A stretch of 64,000 nt of DNA from Thalassotalea_B piscium_A (GCA_049347715.1 CP186339.1:372001-436000); one strand, 5' to 3'. Positions 45,700-54,548 are shown, numbered from the stretch's first letter. Notes: generated by a model from the letters alone, not told the origin. A program made the numbers and translations.

Positions 45700-45717
45700 C
45701 GGTACTTCCTTTGTCGT

Positions 45718-45752
45718 GGTCAAATTATAGCGGTCAAATTATAGCGGTCAAA
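45718..45752. repeat. 14-bp tandem direct repeat
   Basis: GGTCAAATTATAGC occurs twice in a row, followed by a partial third copy (GGTCAAATAAAT). It is located just upstream of the DUF4336 start codon and may affect its promoter, or may be a slippage product. Confidence 0.75.
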
Positions 45753-45834
45753 TAAATCTGCTCATGGTTCCGTAGTCTACCCAATATAACGCTTAAGCAT
45801 TTTTCTATTTGACCACTAGCCCTATAATTAGTGT

Positions 45835-46734
45835 TTATTTAATAACTTTTTTATACCAATCGACAATACCTTCACCAATTTCATGTGGATGCGACTCTTG
45901 TAGATAATGCTTTCCTTCACCTAAATCTACTGCAGTAATATTTTTCCACGTTTCAGCGATATGCTCACCTAATTCTCGATTAATGATTAGTCCTGGCTCT
46001 GCATAAAATAACAACTTAGGCACATCTGAATTTTTGTGGTATTCATTATATGAATTAACAATGTCAGTGGTAAATTTTGGGACGCCATCAAACGAAATTT
46101 GACCAGGCCACATAAGCAGTGGTTTACGGCTCTTTTCTTCCAAATAAGGCGCTCGGTAATGGTCCATTTCTTCTTGAGTTAATTCTCTGCCCGCCATCAT
46201 GGGTAGCATAGCCTCAATAAAGAAGTTGTTTTTAACAATCATTTCATGCCCTTCTGCAGGGTCACGAAATTTTCTAAATAATGTTTCTGTCTCTTTGGTC
46301 GTATTTTTCCAATAAGAAACTTGAGACATAGCTTCAAAAAAAACAATCCCTTTTATATTTTCTCTATGCTGATTGGCATAGTTAAAACCTAAAGCAGAAC
46401 CCCAATCTTGAATGACTATAATGATATTTTTTAAGGCTAACTTTTCAATAAACGCATCTAAATAGGTAATATGGTCTTCAAATGTATAATCTATATCGGG
46501 CTTGTCAGACTTACCCATTCCAATAAGATCAGGAACAACCACACGACCTAAGGCACTTACATGAGGAATAATGTTCCGCCATAAATAACTTGATGTAGGG
46601 TTTCCGTGTATGAGTAAAAAAGTATCTTTAGAATTTTTGTCTCCTTCATCTACATAATGCATTTTAGAATCTAATACTGCTTGAAATTTAGATTCAAAAG
46701 GAAATGCTGCTGATATAGGTTTGTTGTTTGACAT
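45835..46734 (-). CDS. Haloalkane dehalogenase, HLD-II type
   Basis: This cytoplasmic alpha/beta hydrolase is predicted to hydrolyse carbon-halogen bonds. The 299-residue protein has HGNPTSSYLWRNI with the halide-binding Asn near residue 45, the nucleophile Asp110 in VIQDWGSALGF with the halide-binding Trp next to it, a catalytic Glu near 134 (VFFEAMS) and the catalytic His in GEGKHYLQESHP. All five positions agree with the LinB/DhaA group. It follows the AlkD-like gene with a 20-bp gap. The physiological substrate is unknown. Confidence 0.88.
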   Translation of the reverse strand: MSNNKPISAAFPFESKFQAVLDSKMHYVDEGDKNSKDTFLLIHGNPTSSYLWRNIIPHVSALGRVVVPDLIGMGKSDKPDIDYTFEDHITYLDAFIEKLALKNIIIVIQDWGSALGFNYANQHRENIKGIVFFEAMSQVSYWKNTTKETETLFRKFRDPAEGHEMIVKNNFFIEAMLPMMAGRELTQEEMDHYRAPYLEEKSRKPLLMWPGQISFDGVPKFTTDIVNSYNEYHKNSDVPKLLFYAEPGLIINRELGEHIAETWKNITAVDLGEGKHYLQESHPHEIGEGIVDWYKKVIK

Positions 46735-46754
46735 ATTTATTCCTTTTTAAATGT

Positions 46755-47453
46755 TTAAATTGAATTTTTGCGATTTAAAACTCTTGCTGCTTTTCTAATT
46801 TGCTTCAGTTTTTCTCGTTTTGTTTTATCCCACTTTTCTGTACCCGCGCTATATCCGTAAGCACAAATTTTAGTTGCGTTTTTAAATAGAAATTCTTCCT
46901 GCTCTTTAGGGTATATATTTCCTATTTCTCTAAGTGTCCAACCCACTCCTTTTTCAACATAATAAGCGTGGTCAGAAATTAAAGGTGTTACCAAATCTAT
47001 AAGTACCTGAAAAGGTAAATAGTGTTTTCTATGAGCGCTGTAATAAAGTAAACCCACTATGCTTTGTCTTCTATGCCATGGGTTTTCAGACGTATTCCAT
47101 TTTTTATATGTTGGCAAAATTAGTTCTGCATGATATTCTACTAATTGAGCATATATTTTTGAAATACTATCGCTTGTTTCCCATCGATTAATTTTGTCTT
47201 GCCATAATTTAATCGTTGGCCAAGCGGCCAGCATTTCATCTTTGTTTTTAATATGCTCCTCCAAGAAATACAAACAAAACATTTCTGCTCTATAAACTTT
47301 GGTGTTCGTCCAGATATAACTCCATATCGCTAGTTGTTCATAAAAAGACATGTGCTTAAAAGAAAAACCTCTTTCAAAAGCTTTTCTTTGTAAAGGAACG
47401 GTTTCACCTGCTTTAGAGGTGATTGTTTCTATTTCTTGAAGGTAGTTTTGCAT
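46755..47453 (-). CDS. AlkD-like DNA alkylation repair protein (HEAT-like)
   Basis: The 232-residue helical protein has AlkD-family features: WPTIKLWQDKINRWETSDSI, then ENPWHRRQSIVGLLYYSAHR and YYVEKGVGWTLREIGNIYP. AlkD glycosylases release positively charged alkylated bases. Being next to haloalkane dehalogenase genes, it might repair DNA alkylated by haloalkanes; that is inference. Many AlkD-like proteins have no tested activity. Confidence 0.8.
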   Translation of the reverse strand: MQNYLQEIETITSKAGETVPLQRKAFERGFSFKHMSFYEQLAIWSYIWTNTKVYRAEMFCLYFLEEHIKNKDEMLAAWPTIKLWQDKINRWETSDSISKIYAQLVEYHAELILPTYKKWNTSENPWHRRQSIVGLLYYSAHRKHYLPFQVLIDLVTPLISDHAYYVEKGVGWTLREIGNIYPKEQEEFLFKNATKICAYGYSAGTEKWDKTKREKLKQIRKAARVLNRKNSI

Positions 47454-47505
47454 ATTATTTAAAACTCTAATGCAGATTTAAAGAAATTACCAACCGTTTG
47501 TGATT

Positions 47506-48480
47506 TTATATTTTAAATTCACCAACAGCTTTTTCACACCCATTCCAATTGATAGCGACATTAGATTCGTCAAAAAGTAGTTCTTCTGGCTCTAGCAAAT
47601 TTGGAAAACCACTTATCCCTTCAATTGGTCCATAAAAATCACCAGATTTTGCCTCTTTATCCATAGCAGCTCTAATAATTCCAGCGGCGCCATCTTCAGC
47701 AGACTGTGCTTGGCTCATAACGCCTCCGTTAACATCCATTCCACCTGTTTCAGCTGAAGTTGCTTGAAGGTTGGTTATGGCTACGCCAGGATGCGCCAAT
47801 AATGAAATAATATTTTTAACGTTAGCCTCTAAAAGTTTCTTTTTTAAACCATAGGTAAAAGTGGCATTTGCCAATTTAGTTTGGTGATAACGTTCCCATC
47901 TAGCGCCTTGGAAATTCGCCGTTTCTTCAGGTGTGCCATTACCTCCTAAATTACCTCCATTTTTCTCAAAATAGGCAGGTTCTAAAGGTCCACCTAATCT
48001 AGCTAACGACGTTTGGTTTATGACTCTAGCTTCACTACTGTTTTTAAGTAAAGGATACAATTCTTTGGTTAAAAGAAAGTGTGATATGGCATTTGTTTGC
48101 ATTTGAACATCATAGCCATCTTTAGTCGCTTCATCTTTCACAGCCATAATGCTGGCATTATTGACTAAAACATCAAGAACACTATATTCCGATTTAATTT
48201 GTTCAGCTGCTTGTTTTACACTTTCAAAATCTTGCAAATCGCACGTTATTGCTTCAAATTTTCCGCTTGGAACTGCTTCGGTTAACTGCTTATAGGCATT
48301 TTCTGACCTTGCACTTGTACGATTGAGCAATAGGACTGTAGCCCCTTTTTTAGCCACTTCTCTTGCGAATACAAATCCCGTACCACTTGTAGTACCGGTA
48401 ATGGCAACCACTTTACTGGTCATATCTTGAGAATGTTCTTCAAGTACTTTATTAAGGTGGATAGTTTTATTTTGAGTCAT
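47506..48480 (-). CDS. Short-chain dehydrogenase/reductase (retinol-dehydrogenase-like)
   Basis: The 324-residue protein has an SDR cofactor motif AITGTTSGTGFVFAREVAKK near residue 28, NNAS in the fourth strand and the catalytic YHQTK (ARWERYHQTKLANATFTYGL). A Ser for the catalytic triad is visible in INQTSLARLGG. The glycine pattern TGTTSGTG and the insert before YxxxK fit the WWOX/retinol dehydrogenase-like branch. It would oxidise or reduce alcohols or aldehydes; the substrate is unknown, but products of haloalkane hydrolysis are alcohols. Confidence 0.85.
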   Translation of the reverse strand: MTQNKTIHLNKVLEEHSQDMTSKVVAITGTTSGTGFVFAREVAKKGATVLLLNRTSARSENAYKQLTEAVPSGKFEAITCDLQDFESVKQAAEQIKSEYSVLDVLVNNASIMAVKDEATKDGYDVQMQTNAISHFLLTKELYPLLKNSSEARVINQTSLARLGGPLEPAYFEKNGGNLGGNGTPEETANFQGARWERYHQTKLANATFTYGLKKKLLEANVKNIISLLAHPGVAITNLQATSAETGGMDVNGGVMSQAQSAEDGAAGIIRAAMDKEAKSGDFYGPIEGISGFPNLLEPEELLFDESNVAINWNGCEKAVGEFKI

Positions 48481-48605
48481 GATTATTCCTTAATTTGTTT
48501 CATAATTCTTCTGAGTGAAAAAACGAATTCAACACATTTACCTGGGAGGAGTTTAAACGACCTTCTAATTCGATTAGCCCAAGGTCAATGCTTGAATGAC
48601 TATTA

Positions 48606-49048
48606 TTAAGCGCCAAGTACATTAGCCATGTTGAGTCTTAAACTTTTAATACGCCAACCATTTGTCGTTCTAACATAATCATTGTCATAACTGGCAAGCA
48701 TACAAATTACTTTTTCACCATCAATAGCTGGAGAAAAAAGAATCCATTTTGCTGTCGCTTTATCTTCATTAATTTCAATAATGGGGTTAGTAAAACTATG
48801 AATAAAGAATTTATTTTTTCATCAAAAGATTTAAAGGATTCAATTATTTCTTTGTGCCCATTAGCTAATACTCCAGCTGCTGGCGCTTCCCATAAAGCAT
48901 CTTCGGTAAATATGTCAGTAAGCTTTTCAATATCCATGTCTTTCCCATTCCAACCTTTATCTACATAATGACCATAGGTAGCTTGGAGTGTTCTTATCGC
49001 TTCTAAATCTTCTAATTTTTGAATTCTTTGTTCTAATGCGTTCATCAT
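48606..49048 (-). pseudogene. SnoaL/NTF2-like protein with a single frameshift
   Basis: From ATG at 49048 (AAGGTG seven bases upstream) the frame runs MMNALEQRIQKLEDLEAIRT, then YGHYVDKGWNGKDMDIEKLT and FTEDALWEAPAAGVLANGHK, a SnoaL/NTF2-like fold. Near 48815 a run of six A residues ends the homology. One added A restores the frame as NKFFIHSFTNPIIEINEDKA and onward to a stop at 48606, giving about 147 residues. This may be a real mutation or a homopolymer read error. Confidence 0.75.
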
Positions 49049-49175
49049 GGGTTTCACCTTGTTGAATATCGACATAAAATTTAAGTAACTACTCATTATT
49101 TTGGTAAAAGCGCTCAGTTTTAATGGGGGCTGAGTAGTTACAAATTTAATAACTTATTTTGATATTATTTTTTAG

Positions 49176-50189
49176 TTACTTCTTAGCTTGCAAACGACGG
49201 TACCAATCTGAAATTGCTCGACCAATTGCATATGGATGGTCTTCCTGAACAAAGTGCAAGCCATTACCAATGTAAACGGTTTCAATATTCTGAGCATGCT
49301 CTGTCCAGTAGTCAGCGGCTGCAGGCGTACTCATTATGCCAGGGGTTGCGTAGAGGAATAGCCAAGGAGTATCCGTCTTCTCTAACCAAGCATTGTACTC
49401 AGAGATATATTTAGCCGTTGCTGCTGGTTTACCACCAACAGGTACTTCTAGTGGCCATTGCATTACAGCGGTACGTGATTCAATCGTCTTGTAGGGTTCA
49501 CGATAAACATCGTGAATTTCTTTTTTAAGCGGTCTATCAATCATTGCTGGGATTTCATATTCTACAACCATGTTGTCATCTAACAGAAATTTCTTACCTT
49601 CTTCTGTCGTTTGGATCATACGGAAGTAGTCTCCCATTACTTTTGACATAGAATCATAGCTTTTCGCCGGCAACATGGGGGCAAGCACTGCATCCATAGT
49701 AACAATACCTTTAATATTATCTGGATTTAGGTGTGCATAATGAAGACCTAAACCAGAGCCCCAGTCATGGACAACAAGCGTAATATTCTTTAAGTTCATT
49801 TTTTTTATAAAAGCATCGAGGTATTTGTACTGATCATCAAAAGTATATTTGAGATCTGGCTTGTCTGATTTACCCATACCGATTAAATCCGGCGCGATTA
49901 TGCGTCCTTGATTTTCAACGTGTGGCATAATATTACGCCACAGATAAGAAGACATCGGGGTACCATGAATGAAAAGAATCGGATCACCTTTTCCCTCATC
50001 GATATATGCCATTTTTGAACCAAAAACATCCAGATAATTATAGTCATATTTATTTTCCACTGAAATCTCAAGCGGAGGAATTTTGTATCCTTCGTAAGCG
50101 TTAGGCGCTTGAGTTTCGGCAAATGATGCCGTTGTAGTAAATTGAGCAATCGTTGCGACTATGGCAAGTTTGGTGAATTTTTTTAACAT
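49176..50189 (-). CDS. Exported haloalkane dehalogenase-family hydrolase, altered halide site
   Basis: The 337-residue protein begins with a signal peptide (about residues 1-24, cleaved after ASFA), so it should act in the periplasm. The nucleophile Asp142 lies in VVHDWGSGLGLHYA and the base in GNGLHFVQEDHP. In HGTPMSSYLWRNI the halide-binding Asn is replaced by Thr77, and the acid is an Asp (TMDAVLAP) rather than the Glu of the HLD-II protein at 45835. It may therefore be an esterase or epoxide hydrolase rather than a dehalogenase. It resembles the HLD-II protein in the rest of the fold. Confidence 0.82.
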   Translation of the reverse strand: MLKKFTKLAIVATIAQFTTTASFAETQAPNAYEGYKIPPLEISVENKYDYNYLDVFGSKMAYIDEGKGDPILFIHGTPMSSYLWRNIMPHVENQGRIIAPDLIGMGKSDKPDLKYTFDDQYKYLDAFIKKMNLKNITLVVHDWGSGLGLHYAHLNPDNIKGIVTMDAVLAPMLPAKSYDSMSKVMGDYFRMIQTTEEGKKFLLDDNMVVEYEIPAMIDRPLKKEIHDVYREPYKTIESRTAVMQWPLEVPVGGKPAATAKYISEYNAWLEKTDTPWLFLYATPGIMSTPAAADYWTEHAQNIETVYIGNGLHFVQEDHPYAIGRAISDWYRRLQAKK

Positions 50190-50207
50190 TATTTTGTTCC
50201 TTATAAA

Positions 50208-50852
50208 TTAATTGCTTGCGGTTAATGCAGTGCTAATCACTTCATTACCATGATAAAGTTGAAATATCTGGTTACTGACTTCGTCGCGATTAATGCAATA
50301 CTCTATTGATTTAGCGACATCTTCTCTGCTAATGAATAAATCATTTGTAGAAGTTGAACGCGTGGTTGTTATGAGCCCGTTGCCTTTATCATTAGTCAGG
50401 CTTCCCGGTCTAAGAATAGTGTAATTTAGGCCACTGGATAATAGGTACTGATCGGCAAAATACTTTGCCACCAAATAGGGTTTTATTTCTGATTCAAATT
50501 CGTCAGGGTCTTGTGCGCCTAAACCACTTACCATTACAAAATGTTGTATGCCTACCTTTAAAGAATAATCAACTGCTTTTTTTGCTGCCCATAAATCTAT
50601 TAAAAGTGTTTTATCGTAGCCTGTATTACCGCCAGAACCAGCACTAAATACTACTTTATCGCAGTCCTTAAAAGCGTGTTCAAAATCAGTTTCAAGATCG
50701 CCAACAACAACCTCTACACCCATATTTTCTAACTTCTCAGCTTGTTGTTTGCTACGAAACATTGCGACAACTGGGCGATCCTGATTGTGAAGTAGATCAA
50801 CCACTATTTTACCAATCTGACCATTAGCGCCAATAACGAGTGTTTTTTTCAT
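50208..50852 (-). CDS. NAD(P)-binding atypical SDR (NmrA/YwnB-like)
   Basis: The 214-residue protein has the cofactor loop LVIGANGQIGKIVVDLLHNQ at the N-terminus, then VGDLETDFEHAFKDCDKVVF and YTILRPGSL. This is the atypical SDR pattern of NmrA-like or SDR_a5 proteins, which often act as redox sensors or reduce small molecules. It is followed 18 bp downstream on the minus strand by the exported hydrolase gene. Substrate unknown. Confidence 0.82.
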   Translation of the reverse strand: MKKTLVIGANGQIGKIVVDLLHNQDRPVVAMFRSKQQAEKLENMGVEVVVGDLETDFEHAFKDCDKVVFSAGSGGNTGYDKTLLIDLWAAKKAVDYSLKVGIQHFVMVSGLGAQDPDEFESEIKPYLVAKYFADQYLLSSGLNYTILRPGSLTNDKGNGLITTTRSTSTNDLFISREDVAKSIEYCINRDEVSNQIFQLYHGNEVISTALTASN

Positions 50853-50931
50853 TTGTTATACCTTTGAAAGCAACTGTTTCAAGTTGACCTGCCAAACGAT
50901 ATATAAAAAGGCAGGATCAACTCACATTAGA

Positions 50932-51672
50932 TTAGAAATCTTGAATAGTGGGTCTGATAATAATTTCGTTAATATCGACATCATTTGGTTGTTCAATCGC
51001 ATAGGCGACAGCTTTGGCAATAGATAACGCTGGAATGGCGTCTTTATAAATATCTTGAACAAATTGAGAGGTGGCTTCATCCGAACTACCGAATTTTAAT
51101 TCAGAATCAATTAAGCCAGGTGATAATAGCGTTGTACGTATATTGCCACCCACTTCCGCTCTCAATCCTTCTGTTATCGCTTTAACCGCAAATTTTGTAC
51201 CGCTATAGACTGCCGAACCCGGTGAAACTTTATGTGCAGCAACGGAAGCGAGATTAATAAAGTGACCACTATTTTGTTTGGTAAACACGGGAAGTGCAGC
51301 GGCGATACCGTAAAGGACCCCTTTGATATTAATGTCGACCATGCGATCCCATTCATCAACCTTAACCTCAGCCATTGGGGCAATCGACATCAAGCCGGCA
51401 TTATTGACCATGACATCTAAGCGTCCAAAAGTCTCAATCGCCTTGTCGACAAGCATTTTAACCTGATCGGATTTGGTGACATCCATCGTGACATATTCAG
51501 CTTCGCCACCCTGAGCACGAATATCGTTTACGATAGCTGCTAGTTTTTCACTACGACGCGCACCCAATACGATTTTAGCGTCTTTTTGAGCCAGAAAACG
51601 CGCAGTTGCTTCACCTAAACCACTGCTAGCACCCGTTATAACAATGACTTTATTTTCAATATTTGTATTCAT
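50932..51672 (-). CDS. Classical short-chain dehydrogenase/reductase
   Basis: The 246-residue protein is a classical SDR: GASSGLGEATARFLAQKDAK (cofactor), NNAGLM, catalytic Ser in INLASVAAHK and YSGTKFAVKAI with Tyr and Lys. The sequence after the third strand (GARRSEKLAAI) suggests NADP preference. It lies between two hydrolase genes, ten bases from the DhlA-like gene, so the two are probably co-transcribed. It would suit oxidation of alcohols released by dehalogenation; that is inference. Confidence 0.88.
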   Translation of the reverse strand: MNTNIENKVIVITGASSGLGEATARFLAQKDAKIVLGARRSEKLAAIVNDIRAQGGEAEYVTMDVTKSDQVKMLVDKAIETFGRLDVMVNNAGLMSIAPMAEVKVDEWDRMVDINIKGVLYGIAAALPVFTKQNSGHFINLASVAAHKVSPGSAVYSGTKFAVKAITEGLRAEVGGNIRTTLLSPGLIDSELKFGSSDEATSQFVQDIYKDAIPALSIAKAVAYAIEQPNDVDINEIIIRPTIQDF

Positions 51673-51682
51673 TGGATATAGC

Positions 51683-52594
51683 CTATTTATTATTCATTTC
51701 TAAGTGAACAAGCGCTTTTTCTGCAATTTCAACACCGTATTCCTGAACAAAGTGTCCTGCCTCTGCAATTTTTAAGGGCTCAGGGCAGCCTTTAATAAAG
51801 CTTCTTAAGTACTCCATCGGGCCTTCGCCTAATGCCGTATCTTTCATGCCAATAGCCATGAAGCTTTGACCGTTCCACTCTTTTGACCAAAACTCTCTTG
51901 CGCGTTTTCCAAGTTCAACACCATCCATTGTTGGCTCTACAGGCACCATGGCAGGAAAGCGTCTTACGCCTGCTTTATAGCTGTTATCTGGAAATGGCGC
52001 GTCATAAGCAACAACATCCATCACGGATACGACTGGCCCTGCGTCACATGCAAATAAACCACCGATAGGTATTTCGGGCAGATTAGCGCACATATCTCGC
52101 CACTGATAAAACCCTTCCGAAGCGCTTTCACCCACCGCTATTGCCGTGTTCATAACAATCAAATTTTTGAATCGATCTTGCATATCCATTGGGATTGTTA
52201 ACCCTAGAATTCCGCCCCAGTCTTGACAGACCAACGTAATATTTTTTAGGTCAAGGCGATCAATCAATTGCATTAAACTGTCACGGTGAAAATCAAAGGT
52301 ATAAACTGATTCATCAACGGGTTTATCTGAACGACCAAAGCCAAACAAATCAGGCGCAACAACACGATGACCAGCGCCCGTAAATATAGGAAGCATTTTT
52401 CTATATAAGTAGCTCCAAGAAGGCTCACCGTGCAAACATAAAAAAGTGTTTTCAGATGAGAAATCACCCTCGTCGATGTAGGCCATGCGTAAAGACTCAA
52501 AACCAGCTAAATCATCAATGTAGTTAGGTTGGTAAGGAAAAGCTGGTAATACAGAGAATCTTTCTTCTGGTGTTCTTAATGCTTTAATCGTCAT
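51683..52594 (-). CDS. Haloalkane dehalogenase, HLD-I (DhlA-like) type
   Basis: The 303-residue protein has the DhlA arrangement: HGEPSWSYLYRKMLPIF, nucleophile Asp125 and halide-binding Trp126 in LVCQDWGGILGLTIP, and the C-terminal catalytic His in IAEAGHFVQEYG. The Glu after HG is typical of HLD-I, in contrast to the Asn of HLD-II. It is the third hydrolase of this superfamily in the cluster and belongs to a different subfamily from the one at 45835. Dehalogenase activity is likely by motif, not proven. Confidence 0.86.
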   Translation of the reverse strand: MTIKALRTPEERFSVLPAFPYQPNYIDDLAGFESLRMAYIDEGDFSSENTFLCLHGEPSWSYLYRKMLPIFTGAGHRVVAPDLFGFGRSDKPVDESVYTFDFHRDSLMQLIDRLDLKNITLVCQDWGGILGLTIPMDMQDRFKNLIVMNTAIAVGESASEGFYQWRDMCANLPEIPIGGLFACDAGPVVSVMDVVAYDAPFPDNSYKAGVRRFPAMVPVEPTMDGVELGKRAREFWSKEWNGQSFMAIGMKDTALGEGPMEYLRSFIKGCPEPLKIAEAGHFVQEYGVEIAEKALVHLEMNNK

Positions 52595-52670
52595 AATATT
52601 TCTCCTGAAAGTAGTTTGCTTGAGTTTGCTTAAGTTAATGTTATCAATGCTAAAATTATTAATTTATAAG

Positions 52671-53051
52671 TTACTGGGTTTTGCCTAAAAATAGCGATTT
52701 AAAAGACAGTCCAGATACGCGCATACTGCCAATGATGTAAACAAAGGCGGTAATAAGATCTATGACTGAAATAAAGATAAATACCTTTGGAGCCAAGCCT
52801 AATGAAGCGGCATATGTAACAATGATAAAGCCGACCATTCTTACCAATCCGTTCCAAACAATAAGAGGGGCACGGGTTTTAATATCTGAAGTAGCCCAAA
52901 GTAACGCAGCGCCCATAAGCATAAAAGATACGCCCAATACCACTGTGATAATTAACGTGTCTGCTTGAGGTGCCATCAGCGCTGAAATAATCATGCCTAG
53001 TGCGATTGGAAAGTTGAATAGCGCCGTAATTTGTACGAATTTTTTAAACAT
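52671..53051 (-). CDS. Small four-helix membrane protein
   Basis: From ATG at 53051 (MFKKFVQITALFNFPIALG) the product has 126 residues with about four hydrophobic helices and a short polar end. An upstream Met at 53132 would place residues inside the operator region, so I prefer the later start. I do not recognise the family with confidence (DoxX- or DUF4345-like by shape). It is divergent from the TetR gene and is the first gene of the leftward dehalogenase cluster. Confidence 0.6.
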   Translation of the reverse strand: MFKKFVQITALFNFPIALGMIISALMAPQADTLIITVVLGVSFMLMGAALLWATSDIKTRAPLIVWNGLVRMVGFIIVTYAASLGLAPKVFIFISVIDLITAFVYIIGSMRVSGLSFKSLFLGKTQ

Positions 53052-53076
53052 TTTTAGTTCACTTATTTTACACTTA

Positions 53077-53166
53077 TGAAGCGATCGCTTCAGAATTAAG
53101 TTAATTGTGAAGCGATCACTTTGTAATGTCAATAGGGTGAATTGACATTTTGAAGTGACTGCTTCA
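53077..53166. promoter_or_regulatory. Three TetR-type operators and a second inverted repeat
   Basis: Three 16-bp sites lie between the divergent genes: TGAAGCGATCGCTTCA (53077, perfect palindrome), TGAAGCGATCACTTTG (53108) and TGAAGTGACTGCTTCA (53151). A further 9-bp inverted repeat AATGTCAAT / ATTGACATT lies at 53125-53149. Repeated near-palindromes of this size beside a tetR-family gene are typical of autoregulation plus control of the divergent cluster. Confidence 0.8.
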
Positions 53167-53204
53167 AAATAGAGTTAATTAATATTATTTTTAAGGGCCA
53201 CAGA

Positions 53205-53807
53205 GTGAAAGCAGGACGAAAAAGAGCGTTTGATAAAGAGGTCGTTTTAGATAAAGCGATGCGGTTATTTTGGGCCAATGGATATTCAGGTACTTCTGTT
53301 GCCAATCTTTCTTCTGAGCTTGGCATTAATACGTCGAGCTTGTACGGCACGTTTGTCAATAAAGAGCAATTGTTCAAAGATGCATTGGCACATTATCAAA
53401 AACAATATGTAGAAGTTAACTACAGCCATCTAGTAGAGCCATCAAATGCAACATTAAAGGAGCGGTTACAAGCTTGTTTCTATGGACTTATTGAGCTATT
53501 TACCAGCGATGAAACGCCCCGTGGATGTTTGCTTGTAAAAAGTGTTAATGAATCAGATAGTGTTGCGTTTCCAGAAGATGCGGTTGTTTATATAGAAAAA
53601 TCAGGAACAGAAACTCAGAAAATACTGACGGATTTATTCGTGTCTGGCATTGCGAAGACGGATATGCCCAAAGGTCAAACAGCTGAAAAACTTGCTACGT
53701 ATCTATTGTCAATTAGTTATGGCATTGCCGTTCAAGCAAAGGCTGGTAAATCGGAAGAAGAGTTAAAGTCAGTCCTTGATCATAGTTTGAATTCTATCCT
53801 TGGTTAA
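53205..53807 (+). CDS. TetR family transcriptional regulator
   Basis: The 200-residue protein has a TetR_N domain with helix-turn-helix at about residues 9-55 (MRLFWANGYSGTSVANLSSE and GINTSSLYGTFVNKEQLF) and a divergent ligand-binding C-terminal domain (CLLVKSVNESD) of the AcrR/Tet_C group. The three palindromes in front of it are its probable targets, including the promoter of the leftward hydrolase cluster. The effector is unknown. Confidence 0.9.
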   Translation: MKAGRKRAFDKEVVLDKAMRLFWANGYSGTSVANLSSELGINTSSLYGTFVNKEQLFKDALAHYQKQYVEVNYSHLVEPSNATLKERLQACFYGLIELFTSDETPRGCLLVKSVNESDSVAFPEDAVVYIEKSGTETQKILTDLFVSGIAKTDMPKGQTAEKLATYLLSISYGIAVQAKAGKSEEELKSVLDHSLNSILG

Positions 53808-53870
53808 AATTGATTAATAATTATGTCGAACTAATGTTGGATATAAATTTATAGTTTTACAAGGCGCTTT

Positions 53871-54151
53871 GGTGGCTAAGCAGACAATGAATAGGTACAA
53901 ATTTTGGTTTAATTTAGTATGCTTTTAACAATTGTTGACAAAGTTGACCTAAGAGCTACATTGATTAGTTTTATGTCATATGTGTTAAATTGCTACTCTG
54001 TTTTGAAAAGTGATGAAATTTTAAATAAGGCCACTATCTCATTAAATTTTAACTTGTCAGCGAAAGTGTTTAGTTGGTAGGGGTATAAAGTGGGGTATCA
54101 ATAAAATTCCCATGTTAATAATTTAATATAATCAATCAGATAAATGATATG
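53871..54151 (+). mobile_element. Right-end region of segment A
   Basis: GGTGGCTAAGCAGACAATGA at 53871 recurs with one change at 60359. The box GGGGTATAAAGTGGGGTATC at 54080-54099 recurs at 56944 exactly and in variants at 56075 and 60492. Exactly 71 bases separate GGTATAAAG from the GGGCGG of the groEL-tail copy that follows. These shared ends mark the boundary of a mobile segment. No recombinase gene is seen here. Confidence 0.65.
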
Positions 54152-54330
54152 TGGGCGGGATGATGTAATAGATTTTAAATCTATAACTGAAGCTCTAACC
54201 GTTTAAACGAAAGCCTGAATAGTGATATTCAGGCTTTTTTATTCGCTGCTTATCAATATCTAATAATACTTTTTATGTCTTAATTGTGGGCAAGCGAAAG
54301 CTATCTTCCTGCCAAGCCTAATGCCTTCTA
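54152..54330 (+). repeat. groEL-tail repeat, copy 2 with left-end type alpha
   Basis: TGGGCGGGATGATGTAA (one change from groEL), the 15-bp palindrome, spacer and terminator repeat the groEL 3' end. The flank TCGCTGCTTATCAATATC and about 90 further bases match the sequence after copy 1 with small gaps. No groEL reading frame precedes it, so it is a duplicated end. Confidence 0.9.
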
Positions 54331-54518
54331 TGATACGATAGCTGACTTTTCACTAATTCATTTTTATGACTTCTCTGTGCCACTTCCGGACGTTGCTTTC
54401 TGGTTTGCTAAGGGCGACTAACGGCCTAAAGCCGTCATAAGGCTCTAGTATGAAAAGGGGATGTTTCGACCTAAAGCCGATGTAAGTAAATTTGAAACAT
54501 CATTCAGCTTTATGAGCG

Positions 54519-54548
54519 AAAAAAGCATCTACCAAATTGGAAGATGCT
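54519..54548 (-). terminator. Terminator of the PEP-CTERM gene
   Basis: On the minus strand AGCATCT and AGATGCT pair around an 11-base loop, and the second arm runs into TTTTTT. It lies about 90 bp after the PEP-CTERM stop codon. Confidence 0.7.
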
